Below are positions 51,709 through 59,952 of a stretch of 64,000 nt of DNA, in pieces. The notes under the pieces are model-generated. The model worked only from the letters and a program-made list of their open reading frames with translations, did no database searches and was not told the DNA's origin. A program made the position numbers and the translations under genes. Position 1 is the stretch's first letter, and every line of letters begins with the position of its first letter. The DNA comes from Sulfuricurvum sp. (GTDB taxonomy: Bacteria; Campylobacterota; Campylobacteria; Campylobacterales; Sulfurimonadaceae), in assembly GCA_028718525.1 (NCBI GenBank), contig JAQULP010000002.1, positions 88,071-152,070 on the forward strand. Direction: 5' to 3'.

Positions 51709-51888
51709 TCAGGGGGTGCAATCACGATCTTTTCCGAAAATGCACCGACCGTTGGTGATAAGTTTTCGGATCAAAAAGAGGAGAAAAATCGAAGCGATAG
51801 CTCCGCTGATCACCCCCTGTAATATTAATCCATTATAAAAAAAATTTAATGATGCAATAAAAAAAGCAAATGTTAAAATAAAACACAC
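51709..51888 (-). CDS. Small membrane protein, 59 aa
   Basis: A 59-codon frame from GTG 51888 encodes a hydrophobic protein with two likely transmembrane helices (MCFILTFAFFIASLNFF, then LQGVISGAIASIFLLFLI) and a basic tail ending NGRCIFGKDRDCTP, with two cysteines. AAGGA seven bases before the GTG is a good ribosome site. It fills most of the otherwise empty 367 bases between the deacetylase and the haem-sensor gene and is transcribed towards the deacetylase. Function is unknown. The rest of that space is AT-rich. Confidence 0.6.
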   Translation of the reverse strand: MCFILTFAFFIASLNFFYNGLILQGVISGAIASIFLLFLIRKLITNGRCIFGKDRDCTP

Positions 51889-52023
51889 GGGTTTTCCTTA
51901 AAATTTTCCGGAATCGTAGAATCGAGACGGGTAGACAGGTTGACCTTTCGAAATCTATTTGATACTATCTGCATAATTTAATTATTTAGATAAATACCAC
52001 GAATACATCGGTTGCACAAAAAT

Positions 52024-53985
52024 ATGACACACAAAACAACTTATACCAAGATAGCGGCAAAAATTATTTTCATTATCATGTTTTTTACGTTAATCGTTGC
52101 TTACGGATACGGCGAATACATGAAAAAGGAGGCGATCTCCAATCTTGCCCACGTTGATGCGAAAAAAACCAGCATGCTGGTTTTTGAATCCCTTTATTCA
52201 GCCATGCAGCGGGGGTGGAATAAAGACGATTTGAATGAGATTGTTGACCGGTTAAACCGTGTTGATGAAAATATGAAAGTCAATATCTATCGGGGAGTTT
52301 TGGTTGCCGAACTGTTCGGAGAGATCGAGAAAGACAAAATTGCCCGAAATTCCAATCCGGATGTGATCCGCGCTTTTAAACATGAAGACGTTCTCAATGT
52401 GTCCGAGCGGGATTCCATCGAATATTTTTATCCGGTTGTTGCGAAAAATGATTGTCTGAAATGTCATGTGAACGCAAAAGCCGGAGATGTCCTCGGGGTT
52501 ATTGATATTTCGTACCCGGTTGAGAAACTGATGGTCTCCCTCTCGGACATGATTAACTTTTTTATCATCTTTATCATTGTTTTCTCGGTTGTCGTTTATG
52601 TAGCCATCTTTTTTGAATTAAACCAATATCTCATCAAACCGATCAAAAATTTTACCAACGTCATCAAAAATATCACGGCATCCAACGATGTGAAGAAACG
52701 GGTAGAGGTGAACGACAACATTGAAGAGATTGATTCCATCAAAGATGTCTTCAATACGATGCTCGATTCGATCGAGCATCAGTTCTATTATGACGCTTTA
52801 ACCGGGCTGGAAAACCGAAGAAGACTGACCGAAAAACTTGAAGAGAGACGCAACCTCTTTTTGATGATTATCAATATTGACGCCTTTCAAGAGATCAATG
52901 ATTTGTACGGCGATCACGCGGGAGACTCGATATTAAAAGAGTTCGCCGAGTTTCTAAACGAATCGATCCCCGATAAAGAGGGCCTCTATCGGCTCCATTC
53001 GGACGAATTCGCCCTTCTGTGCAGCAAAGAGATGAAATTAAAAGAGTTTAAAACGTTTGCCTTGTCGCTAAACGAAAAAATTGCCCAAAAAAGTTTCAAC
53101 ATCGATGAAAAAGGGGAGGTCAGTCTAAGTTCGACGATGGGGATCTCCTATGGGACGGAGTTGCTTCTTGTGAATGCCGATATTGCCCTCAAACTTGCCA
53201 AAAAGACCAAAAAGAACTTTTTGGTCTATGATGAAACCATGGCGGTTGCAAAAGAGTATGAGAAAAATTTTGAGTGGACGAAGCGGCTGAAAAAAGCGAT
53301 TGAAGAGGATAAAATCGTCCCGGTATTTCAACCGATCGTCGATACGCAGACGGAAGAGATTGTCAAGTATGAAGCCCTGATCCGAATGGTGGATGATAAC
53401 GGATTGTTTATCGCACCTGTCCATTTTCTGCAACTGGCCAAAAAGAATAAGCTCTATCATCAATTGACGAAAATCATGATCGAAAAAACGTTTGAACGGT
53501 TTAGGGATCTTCCGTATCTCGTCTCTATTAACCTCTCCGTCGAAGATATTTTGAACCGAGAGATATACAACTTCATATTTAAAAAGCTGGAAGAGACACA
53601 GATCGGGAAAAAAATTATTTTTGAAATAATTGAATCGGAAGGGATCGAAAACTTTAATCAGGTGATCGAGTTTATCGAAAGTGTTAAACAATACGGCGTG
53701 AAAATTTCCATCGACGATTTTGGAACGGGGTATTCGAATTTTGAGTATCTGATGAAACTCAAAGTGGATTATATTAAAATCGACGGTTCCATGATCAAAA
53801 ATTTGGATAATGACAAAAATTCGCAGACGATTACCAAATCAATTGTAGATTTTGCCAAAAATATGAACATTAAAACCGTTGCCGAATTCGTCCACTCGAA
53901 GAACGTTTATGAAAAAGTAAGAGAATTTGATGTCGATTATTCGCAAGGATACTATTTCGGGGAGCCGACGGATCTTATCCGATAG
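52024..53985 (+). CDS. Haem-c sensor with degenerate GGDEF and intact EAL (predicted c-di-GMP phosphodiesterase)
   Basis: A 653-residue protein (ATG 52024; a TTG four codons earlier is also possible). A transmembrane helix (~9-27) precedes a periplasmic domain with a CLKCH haem-c site at 144-148, in the arrangement of DUF3365-like sensors, then a second helix (~173-200), a HAMP-like linker, a GGDEF fold in which the signature is LHSDEF (no GG, so cyclase activity is unlikely), and an EAL domain with EALIRM (~449), INLSVED, DDFGTGYSN, KIDGS and a Gln/Glu-containing end. It should break down c-di-GMP in response to a haem-linked redox or gas signal. Binding of haem is inferred from CxxCH only. 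Confidence 0.9.
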   Translation: MTHKTTYTKIAAKIIFIIMFFTLIVAYGYGEYMKKEAISNLAHVDAKKTSMLVFESLYSAMQRGWNKDDLNEIVDRLNRVDENMKVNIYRGVLVAELFGEIEKDKIARNSNPDVIRAFKHEDVLNVSERDSIEYFYPVVAKNDCLKCHVNAKAGDVLGVIDISYPVEKLMVSLSDMINFFIIFIIVFSVVVYVAIFFELNQYLIKPIKNFTNVIKNITASNDVKKRVEVNDNIEEIDSIKDVFNTMLDSIEHQFYYDALTGLENRRRLTEKLEERRNLFLMIINIDAFQEINDLYGDHAGDSILKEFAEFLNESIPDKEGLYRLHSDEFALLCSKEMKLKEFKTFALSLNEKIAQKSFNIDEKGEVSLSSTMGISYGTELLLVNADIALKLAKKTKKNFLVYDETMAVAKEYEKNFEWTKRLKKAIEEDKIVPVFQPIVDTQTEEIVKYEALIRMVDDNGLFIAPVHFLQLAKKNKLYHQLTKIMIEKTFERFRDLPYLVSINLSVEDILNREIYNFIFKKLEETQIGKKIIFEIIESEGIENFNQVIEFIESVKQYGVKISIDDFGTGYSNFEYLMKLKVDYIKIDGSMIKNLDNDKNSQTITKSIVDFAKNMNIKTVAEFVHSKNVYEKVREFDVDYSQGYYFGEPTDLIR

Positions 53986-54026
53986 GCTCTTCATAGGGAT
54001 ATTGCTTCCGTTTAAAGTTAAAGTAT

Positions 54027-54032
54027 TACAAT
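54027..54032 (+). promoter_or_regulatory. Possible -10 box for the PhnD-PAS-GGDEF gene
   Basis: TACAAT about 40 bases before the GTG start. Confidence 0.35.
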
Positions 54033-54072
54033 AGGTTGAGCATAAGCTGCATCAACGATCAAAGGCCTTTGC

Positions 54073-55908
54073 GTGGTACGTATAGTCGGTATTTTAGTAC
54101 TTGTTGCCTCTTTTTCCATAGCCCAAACTCTAACTTTCGGAGTATTGGAATATAAAGGGAAAGAGAAGGTTAGAAAACAATACCAGCCGTTAGCCGATTA
54201 TATTGCTGCACAGCTGCATACCAAAGTCACGTTGGAAATCCTCTCTTCGGAAGAACTCGAGAGACAAGTACGTCTGAAAAAAATCGATATCGTTGCAACC
54301 AATCCTACCCATTTTATTTCATTGCGAAAACACGGTGAACTCACCGGTGCCATTGCCACAGAGGTAAAATCGTACAACGGGATAATGACCTCGTATTTGG
54401 GCGGTGTTATTTTTACCCGATCCGATCGGAGCGATATCCGTACCCTGTCGGATATACGATTTCGAACGATTGCATTTCCGGGAAAGAAGTTTTTAGGCGG
54501 TTATCAAGTTCAAAATTATGAGCTTTCGAAAGTCGGAGTTCACCTTCCTGAAGACGCAGTGCTTTTACCGGTTAAAACGCATGGAGCGGTGGTTGAGCGT
54601 GTTTTAGCCAAAAAAGCCGATATCGGATTTGTCAGAACCGGGACAATCGAAGAACTGATCTTGGAACATAAACTCAAACGATCGGATATCTCCATCCTCA
54701 ATGAGCAAAAGTTCAGTAATTTTCCCTGGATGGTTTCGACCAATATTTATCCGGAATGGGCAGTGGCGACACGAATCGATTTAAATGATTCGTTGATTAA
54801 AGAAATTGCGGCCGCCATCTATACGTATGTCCCCAAAAACAAGGAAGAGGGACGTATTGAAGGATTTACGATCCCGGCCGATTACACGGTAGTTGATGAA
54901 CTTGCACGCGAATTACACATACCCCCTTATGAAAACGCCCCGGATGTCACTTTGCACGATATCTGGGAACAGTACAACAATACAATTTATATTTCGTTCT
55001 CACTTTCGGCCGTTTTTTTCGTATTAATCGCCTGGTTGTACCGCAGGAATTCCTATGAGAAAGTGTATGCCAGATCCATCCTCGATGCTTCACCCAATCC
55101 TACCGTTGTCACAAATGGCGAATTTCTTATCAGTGCCAATAAAGCGATGCTCACCTTTTTGGGATACGCCACGCTCGAGGCGTTTAAACAAGAACACCGC
55201 TGTGTCTGTGATTTTTTCGAAGAAGGGGATATGGATGAGTATCTTCAACCTAAAATGGACGATAAAACCTGGATCAATTATATTCTCGCACATCCCGAAT
55301 ATGAGCACAAAGCCAAAATGACGATAGAAGGGAAAACCACGATTTTTAAAATTGATGTCTCAGAGGTAGGGGAGACCAATCAGTTTAGAGCGATTGCTGT
55401 TTTTACCGATATCTCACTGTTGCTGAATCAATTACGAACCGATCCGCTCACACATCTTTACAACCGTCTGCATTTTGATCTTCTTTTTGAACATGCGATG
55501 CATATCGCCAATAGAGATCATTCATCCTTGAGTGTGATCTTTTTCGATATTGACCATTTTAAACAGGTCAATGACATTTTCGGACATTTAGCCGGAGATG
55601 AGGTATTACGGCAGATTGCCAAACTGGTAAAAGGGATGTTACGCCAAAGCGATATCGTCGCACGGTGGGGAGGGGAAGAGTTTATTATCCTCCTTCCCAA
55701 TACCGGTGTAACATCCGCGACACAGGTCGCTGAAAATTTACGTATGCGCATTGAACAGGAATATTTTCACGGTGTCGGAAAGATTACCTGCTCTTTCGGG
55801 GTAACGACTCTGCACGAAAAGGAATCGGCGGATAGCATATTGAGCCGTGTCGATGAACTGCTTTATAATGCAAAAGGGAAGGGAAGAAATCAAACGGTAG
55901 TCGGTTAG
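54073..55908 (+). CDS. PhnD-like binding protein fused to PAS and GGEEF
   Basis: A 611-residue membrane diguanylate cyclase. A signal peptide (1-17) leads to a periplasmic PhnD-type substrate-binding domain (~20-290; LTFGVLEYKGKEKVRKQYQPL, ATNPTHF, KADIGFVRTG), a transmembrane helix (~305-325), a PAS domain (~335-450) and a GGDEF domain with GGEEF (~533) and intact DIDHFKQVND. PhnD-like domains bind phosphonates, oxyanions or small ligands; the ligand is unknown. The GTG start fits the signal peptide. It follows the haem-EAL gene, so opposite c-di-GMP activities are neighbours. Confidence 0.92.
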   Translation: MVRIVGILVLVASFSIAQTLTFGVLEYKGKEKVRKQYQPLADYIAAQLHTKVTLEILSSEELERQVRLKKIDIVATNPTHFISLRKHGELTGAIATEVKSYNGIMTSYLGGVIFTRSDRSDIRTLSDIRFRTIAFPGKKFLGGYQVQNYELSKVGVHLPEDAVLLPVKTHGAVVERVLAKKADIGFVRTGTIEELILEHKLKRSDISILNEQKFSNFPWMVSTNIYPEWAVATRIDLNDSLIKEIAAAIYTYVPKNKEEGRIEGFTIPADYTVVDELARELHIPPYENAPDVTLHDIWEQYNNTIYISFSLSAVFFVLIAWLYRRNSYEKVYARSILDASPNPTVVTNGEFLISANKAMLTFLGYATLEAFKQEHRCVCDFFEEGDMDEYLQPKMDDKTWINYILAHPEYEHKAKMTIEGKTTIFKIDVSEVGETNQFRAIAVFTDISLLLNQLRTDPLTHLYNRLHFDLLFEHAMHIANRDHSSLSVIFFDIDHFKQVNDIFGHLAGDEVLRQIAKLVKGMLRQSDIVARWGGEEFIILLPNTGVTSATQVAENLRMRIEQEYFHGVGKITCSFGVTTLHEKESADSILSRVDELLYNAKGKGRNQTVVG

Positions 55909-55997
55909 TTCGGTGAACAATGGAATCAGACAAAATAGCAAAAGCAATAATTGTAAACGGTTTATAATTTTATTTTTAGGGAGTTTGTGGGTAAAAG

Positions 55998-56072
55998 TGG
56001 TGACCCCAAGGGGATTCGAACCCCTATGGCCAGAATGAAAATCTGGAATCCTAACCATTAGATGATGGGGCC
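55998..56072 (-). tRNA. tRNA-Glu (TTC)
   Basis: A 75-base tRNA with CCA encoded. Acceptor stem GGCCCCA/TGGGGTC (one G-U pair), anticodon loop TTTTCAT giving TTC, T arm GGTTCGAATCC. It is the second gene of a tRNA-Lys/tRNA-Glu transcript running leftward, with 20 bases between them. Confidence 0.97.
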
Positions 56073-56092
56073 ACATAAATGCGGCTAAAAAG

Positions 56093-56168
56093 TGGTGTCT
56101 CGTGATGGATTCGAACCATCGGCCCCCTCATTAAAAGTGAGATGCTCTACCGGCTGAGCTAACGAGAC
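56093..56168 (-). tRNA. tRNA-Lys (TTT)
   Basis: A 76-base tRNA with CCA encoded. Acceptor stem GTCTCGT/ACGAGAC, anticodon loop CTTTTAA giving TTT, T arm GGTTCGAATCC. It is first in the transcript. Confidence 0.97.
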
Positions 56169-56213
56169 ACATAAAGAACTAAACAAACCGTTCCAGCACG
56201 TTTTGTGAGGGGA

Positions 56214-56242
56214 ATTATAGGCAAAACTCCCTTTTTTGTCAA
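56214..56242 (-). promoter_or_regulatory. Sigma-70 promoter of the tRNA-Lys/Glu unit
   Basis: On the minus strand TTGACA (56242-56237) and TATAAT (56219-56214) are separated by 17 bases, a perfect consensus, 45 bases before tRNA-Lys. CCTCACAAA just after the -10 is shared with the tRNA-Phe promoter. The rest of 56243-56404 is AT-rich and faces the divergent HD-GYP gene. Confidence 0.85.
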
Positions 56243-56404
56243 TAGGTATTGCACTAAAAATGACAAAAATGGAAAATAAGTGATAACTTGTAGCCAATTT
56301 CACCGTAAGAGTGACCCTTTTAATCGATTTTTTAACGCACATAGAGTAAATTAAAGTTAACAAACGCATGTAGTGTGTGAAACGCGCATAAAGATAAGGC
56401 AGAG

Positions 56405-57424
56405 ATGGCTAAAGTAGTCCGAAAAATGATTGATAATACGTACATGTCGATCAAACCAGATATCTTGGTAGTAGGGAATGCCGTCCCTTTTGACATTTAT
56501 ATCAAACGGTTTAACGATTTTGTCATTATTGTCGAAGCCGGAACGCGGATAGACGAAGAGCTGTATGCGAAAATCCAGCAGAATGCACTGATCTATATCG
56601 CCAATAGCGAATCCCATCAACTGAAAGAGTATCTCGACCTGCATACCGACGGGGTGCGCTTGATTGAATTGGATACCCCTGATGAGCCAGATATTGTGGC
56701 GGATGCATTGAAGCTCAAAGGAGCGGTCGCCGATATTATTGATCTGGAGAAAAAAGTTGCTCTTGTCTATTCGACGACCGCAAAGTTAATGGAACGTATT
56801 TTTTTGGAATCGAAAGAGAAGCTTCCGCGCGAAGCTCTGTATGTATGTGTTCATGAAATTGCCCAATTGGCCCGTACCAAAACGAATATTCTCCCTTTTA
56901 TCATCAAATTGATGCCGGATGTGTATACAACCCATCACCATAGCGTGAATGTTGCTTTTTACACGGCTATTTTGGGAAATATGACCTATATCGTACAAGA
57001 GGAGCTGACCGATCTCACGTATGCCGGGCTGATGCACGATATCGGTAAACTGAGGATTGATCAAAAACTTTTGGATAAGCCCTCGTCATTGGAGAAAAAC
57101 GAATTTGAACTCATTAAGCAGCACTCCCAAAACAGCTACGTCATTTTGACAGAAAACGGTATCGTCAAACAAAATATTTTAAAAGGGGTGCTGTTCCACC
57201 ATGAGCGTATGGACGGTTCCGGATATCCGCAGCAGATACACGGCAAGATGATTCCGAAAATGGCCCGTATCATCGGTGTTTGCGATGTATTCGATGCGCT
57301 GACGATGAAACGGACGTTTCGGGAAAGCTACAGCAGTTTTGAAGCATTGTTGAAAATGAAGCGGGAAATGACCATGCAGTTGGATGAATCGCTCATCAAT
57401 CTGTTTATTCAGCTCTATCATTGA
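56405..57424 (+). CDS. HD-GYP domain protein (predicted c-di-GMP phosphodiesterase)
   Basis: A 339-residue soluble protein. The N-terminal ~150 residues are alpha/beta with no known family, and the C-terminal ~190 form an HD-GYP domain with the metal-binding HD pair in LMHDIGKLRID (~210) and the GYP motif HHERMDGSGYP (~265). HD-GYP enzymes hydrolyse c-di-GMP to GMP or pGpG. No receiver or transmembrane domain is visible. It lies between the tRNA unit and the Bat operon. Confidence 0.9.
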   Translation: MAKVVRKMIDNTYMSIKPDILVVGNAVPFDIYIKRFNDFVIIVEAGTRIDEELYAKIQQNALIYIANSESHQLKEYLDLHTDGVRLIELDTPDEPDIVADALKLKGAVADIIDLEKKVALVYSTTAKLMERIFLESKEKLPREALYVCVHEIAQLARTKTNILPFIIKLMPDVYTTHHHSVNVAFYTAILGNMTYIVQEELTDLTYAGLMHDIGKLRIDQKLLDKPSSLEKNEFELIKQHSQNSYVILTENGIVKQNILKGVLFHHERMDGSGYPQQIHGKMIPKMARIIGVCDVFDALTMKRTFRESYSSFEALLKMKREMTMQLDESLINLFIQLYH

Positions 57425-57507
57425 TGAAACGGGGGCGTTGTCAGATGCGAGGGGGCGAATCGGGAAATAAAATTTTCGGTGGCGGCGAAGATTTTTGTGT
57501 GAGAGGT

Positions 57508-57513
57508 TATAAT
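57508..57513 (+). promoter_or_regulatory. -10 box directly before the first Bat gene
   Basis: TATAAT ends just 7 bases before the ATG at 57521, so if used the transcript would begin at or next to the ATG (leaderless). Elsewhere in the window the gap is typically 20-35 bases. Confidence 0.45.
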
Positions 57514-57520
57514 AGTCCTT

Positions 57521-58435
57521 ATGTATAACTGGTCATTTGATTTGCCATGGATAGTGTTGAGTGTCCCCCCCCTTTGGTATTGCTTGTATCGGTGTAAAAT
57601 TGTAGTGACACCCCGTTATTTTCCCCATTTGCATTTTTTTGCGAACGTCGGAAAGTGGGGAAATCTGGACTGGCTCCTGAAAGCGCTGGTCGTGCTTTTA
57701 ATGGCGGCTGCGTTGGCCACACCGGTTGTGGTTGATTATTCCGACCCGCGTAACCGTAACGGAGTCGATATGGTTCTTGCCATCGACGGGAGCGGTTCGA
57801 TGAACGCATCGGGATTCGGGGACGAAGAAAACGGCCGTATGAGCCGGTTTGAAATCGTACAAAAGATCGCCTCGGATTTTGTAATGAAGCGGATCGAAGA
57901 TAATGTCGGTGTGGTACTGTTTGGAGATTTTGCGTTTATCGCTTCGCCCGTAACGTATGAAAAAGAGATTATTGCCGAAATGATCGGATATCTTTCGCAC
58001 GGGATGGCGGGACAAAATACCGCAATCGGAGAAGGGATCGCCATGAGCGTACGCGCGCTTCGCGATTCGAAAGCCAAGAGCAAGGTTGTTATCCTCCTCA
58101 CCGACGGAGAACACAACAGCGGTTCTATCTCCCCCAAAGAGGCGATAGCCATGGTACAGAAAGGGGATATTAAACTCTATACGATCGGAATCGGGAAGCC
58201 GGGGGAGTTTGATAATGCCCTTTTGGAACATTTGGCCACGCAAGGAGGGGGGAAATTTTTTGCCGCAACGAATCAAAAAGAGCTGCAATCGGTCTACGAT
58301 GAGATCGATACCCTCGAACGCTCTTCGATCAAAAGCGAGCAACATACTTTTTTTGAACACTATTATCAATGGCTTCTCTCCCCCGTCGTGTTTATTCTAT
58401 GGGTGCTGATATGGCGCAGAAGGGTAGCGTTATGA
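57521..58435 (+). CDS. BatA-like von Willebrand factor A membrane protein
   Basis: A 304-residue protein with N-terminal transmembrane helices (IVLSVPPLWYCLY, then LLKALVVLLMAAALA), a cytoplasmic-to-periplasmic vWA domain with an intact MIDAS (DGSGSM, DTGEHNSGS-type TDGEHN later) and a C-terminal helix (YYQWLLSPVVFILWVLI). BatA proteins with MoxR and DUF58 partners help assemble or fold periplasmic complexes; the substrate here is unknown. It overlaps the next gene by four bases (ATGA). Confidence 0.9.
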   Translation: MYNWSFDLPWIVLSVPPLWYCLYRCKIVVTPRYFPHLHFFANVGKWGNLDWLLKALVVLLMAAALATPVVVDYSDPRNRNGVDMVLAIDGSGSMNASGFGDEENGRMSRFEIVQKIASDFVMKRIEDNVGVVLFGDFAFIASPVTYEKEIIAEMIGYLSHGMAGQNTAIGEGIAMSVRALRDSKAKSKVVILLTDGEHNSGSISPKEAIAMVQKGDIKLYTIGIGKPGEFDNALLEHLATQGGGKFFAATNQKELQSVYDEIDTLERSSIKSEQHTFFEHYYQWLLSPVVFILWVLIWRRRVAL

Positions 58436-59952
58436 GTTTTCTTACTCCGTTTTGGCTGCTTGGGTTGATTCCGCTCCCCGCCTATTTTTGGAAAAGACGA
58501 TCGCAGATGTGGCACACTCAAATAGGGCTTTGGATCGTTTATACCCTGGTGATCCTTGCACTGGCACGCCCTGTCGTATCGCAAAAACCGATTACGGTAG
58601 AGGAAGCGGGATCGGACGTGATTTTTGCGGTTGACCTCTCTTACTCAATGCGAGCGGGCGATATCTCGCCGAGCCGTTTGGATGCGGCCAAAAAGCTTCT
58701 CACCGCATCCGTCCGCAGTAATCAGCGTGACCGTTTCGGCGTGATCGGATTTACGACCAGCGCTATCGTCCTCTCGCCGTTGACCAAGGATACCGAACTG
58801 CTGGAGCACCTTTTCGGGGGATTGGATGAATCGCAGATCATTACGAAAGGGACCGATATCATGAGTGCGTTGGAGCTCTCACGCAAAATGTCCCATGCCG
58901 AAAAACCGACGGTTATCTTACTGACGGATGGAGGGGATGAACGCTCGTACCAAAAAGAGGCCGATTTCATCCGGGAACATAATTTGGCGGTGAGTGTTGT
59001 GATGTTGGCTTCAGGGGAGGGGAGTACCCTCCCATCGGATGGGGGGATACTCAAAGATGATCAGGGACATATTGTTATCAGCAGCCGCAATGATGCGATT
59101 GAGGAGATTGTTAACGGTGGAAGGGTGATCGAGGGGGCCGATATCGGTGCGTTGCGTTCACTGATTAACGACTCGGTTCATGAAGATTTTTCCGGTAGCA
59201 CCTCCGTGATGCGGTATCAGGAATGGTTCTACCTTCCCCTCTCCATAGCGTTAATTGTTTTTATAGTGACGTTTACGACAATCGGGAAAAAAATATCGCG
59301 GAAGATACTCCTTCTGGGTGGATTAATCGGATTATCGGCAAACGGAGGCGTTTTGGATTTCGGATACCTTTATTTGGCGAAAAGCAATTACGAAAAGGGG
59401 CATTTCGAACGTGCCGCAGAGCTTTACCGGGAGGTTGATGACCCGAGGGCACGGTATAATCGGGCCTCTTCGCTGTACAAAGCGGGGAAAATCAAGGAGG
59501 CACTCGATCTCTACCGCTCACTTCGAAGCGATGATCCCCATTTCAAGGCTGATATTTTTTATAATATCGGCAACTGTTATATCCGTTTGCAGGAATTCGA
59601 ATCTGCCAGGGAGGCGTTGCTCAAATCGCTGACGCTCCGTTACAGCCGCCGGGCCGATCAAAATCTTCGTGCTATCGTCGGGGTAGAGGAACAGCAAACC
59701 CTGAATGTCCGAAAAGAAAAAAAGGATCAATTTACGCATGACGAGAATAAACCTACGGGGGAATCGAAACCTTCCAAAGCGGGAGGAGGGTCGAATATGA
59801 AAAGCGATATGGCCTCCGGAGGGGGGGGAGATGATGGGAAAAAAGCAGAAAGCGATCCTCGTCTTTCGATGGCACAAGGAAAGGCCGCCCTCAGTTCCCG
59901 TCAATACGAATTGATTAATCAAAGGAGTATCCATGAGACGAAGCCTTGGTAG
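58432..59952 (+). CDS. BatB/BatC-type vWA-TPR fusion
   Basis: A 506-residue protein (ATG 58432, overlapping the previous stop; the frame extends further but the extension lies inside the previous gene). N-terminal helices, a vWA domain with MIDAS DLSYSM and TDGGDE, a transmembrane helix (~285-305), then TPR repeats (~340-420, NYEKGHFERAAELYREV) and a Gly/Ser-rich tail ending NQRSIHETKPW, as in BatC. BatB and BatC are often separate; here they are one protein. It overlaps the BatD-like gene by 20 bases. Confidence 0.9.
   Translation: MSFLTPFWLLGLIPLPAYFWKRRSQMWHTQIGLWIVYTLVILALARPVVSQKPITVEEAGSDVIFAVDLSYSMRAGDISPSRLDAAKKLLTASVRSNQRDRFGVIGFTTSAIVLSPLTKDTELLEHLFGGLDESQIITKGTDIMSALELSRKMSHAEKPTVILLTDGGDERSYQKEADFIREHNLAVSVVMLASGEGSTLPSDGGILKDDQGHIVISSRNDAIEEIVNGGRVIEGADIGALRSLINDSVHEDFSGSTSVMRYQEWFYLPLSIALIVFIVTFTTIGKKISRKILLLGGLIGLSANGGVLDFGYLYLAKSNYEKGHFERAAELYREVDDPRARYNRASSLYKAGKIKEALDLYRSLRSDDPHFKADIFYNIGNCYIRLQEFESAREALLKSLTLRYSRRADQNLRAIVGVEEQQTLNVRKEKKDQFTHDENKPTGESKPSKAGGGSNMKSDMASGGGGDDGKKAESDPRLSMAQGKAALSSRQYELINQRSIHETKPW

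Noticed and set aside
51700..51830. Inverted repeat CAGGGGGTG/CACCCCCTG around the small membrane ORF
   Set aside because: Nine bases, 100 bases apart, and both copies are explained by codons of the 59-aa frame. It may be chance.
57698..58369. A 223-codon frame antisense to the BatA-like gene
   Set aside because: Shadow of a clearly coding vWA gene, with no domain or start signal.
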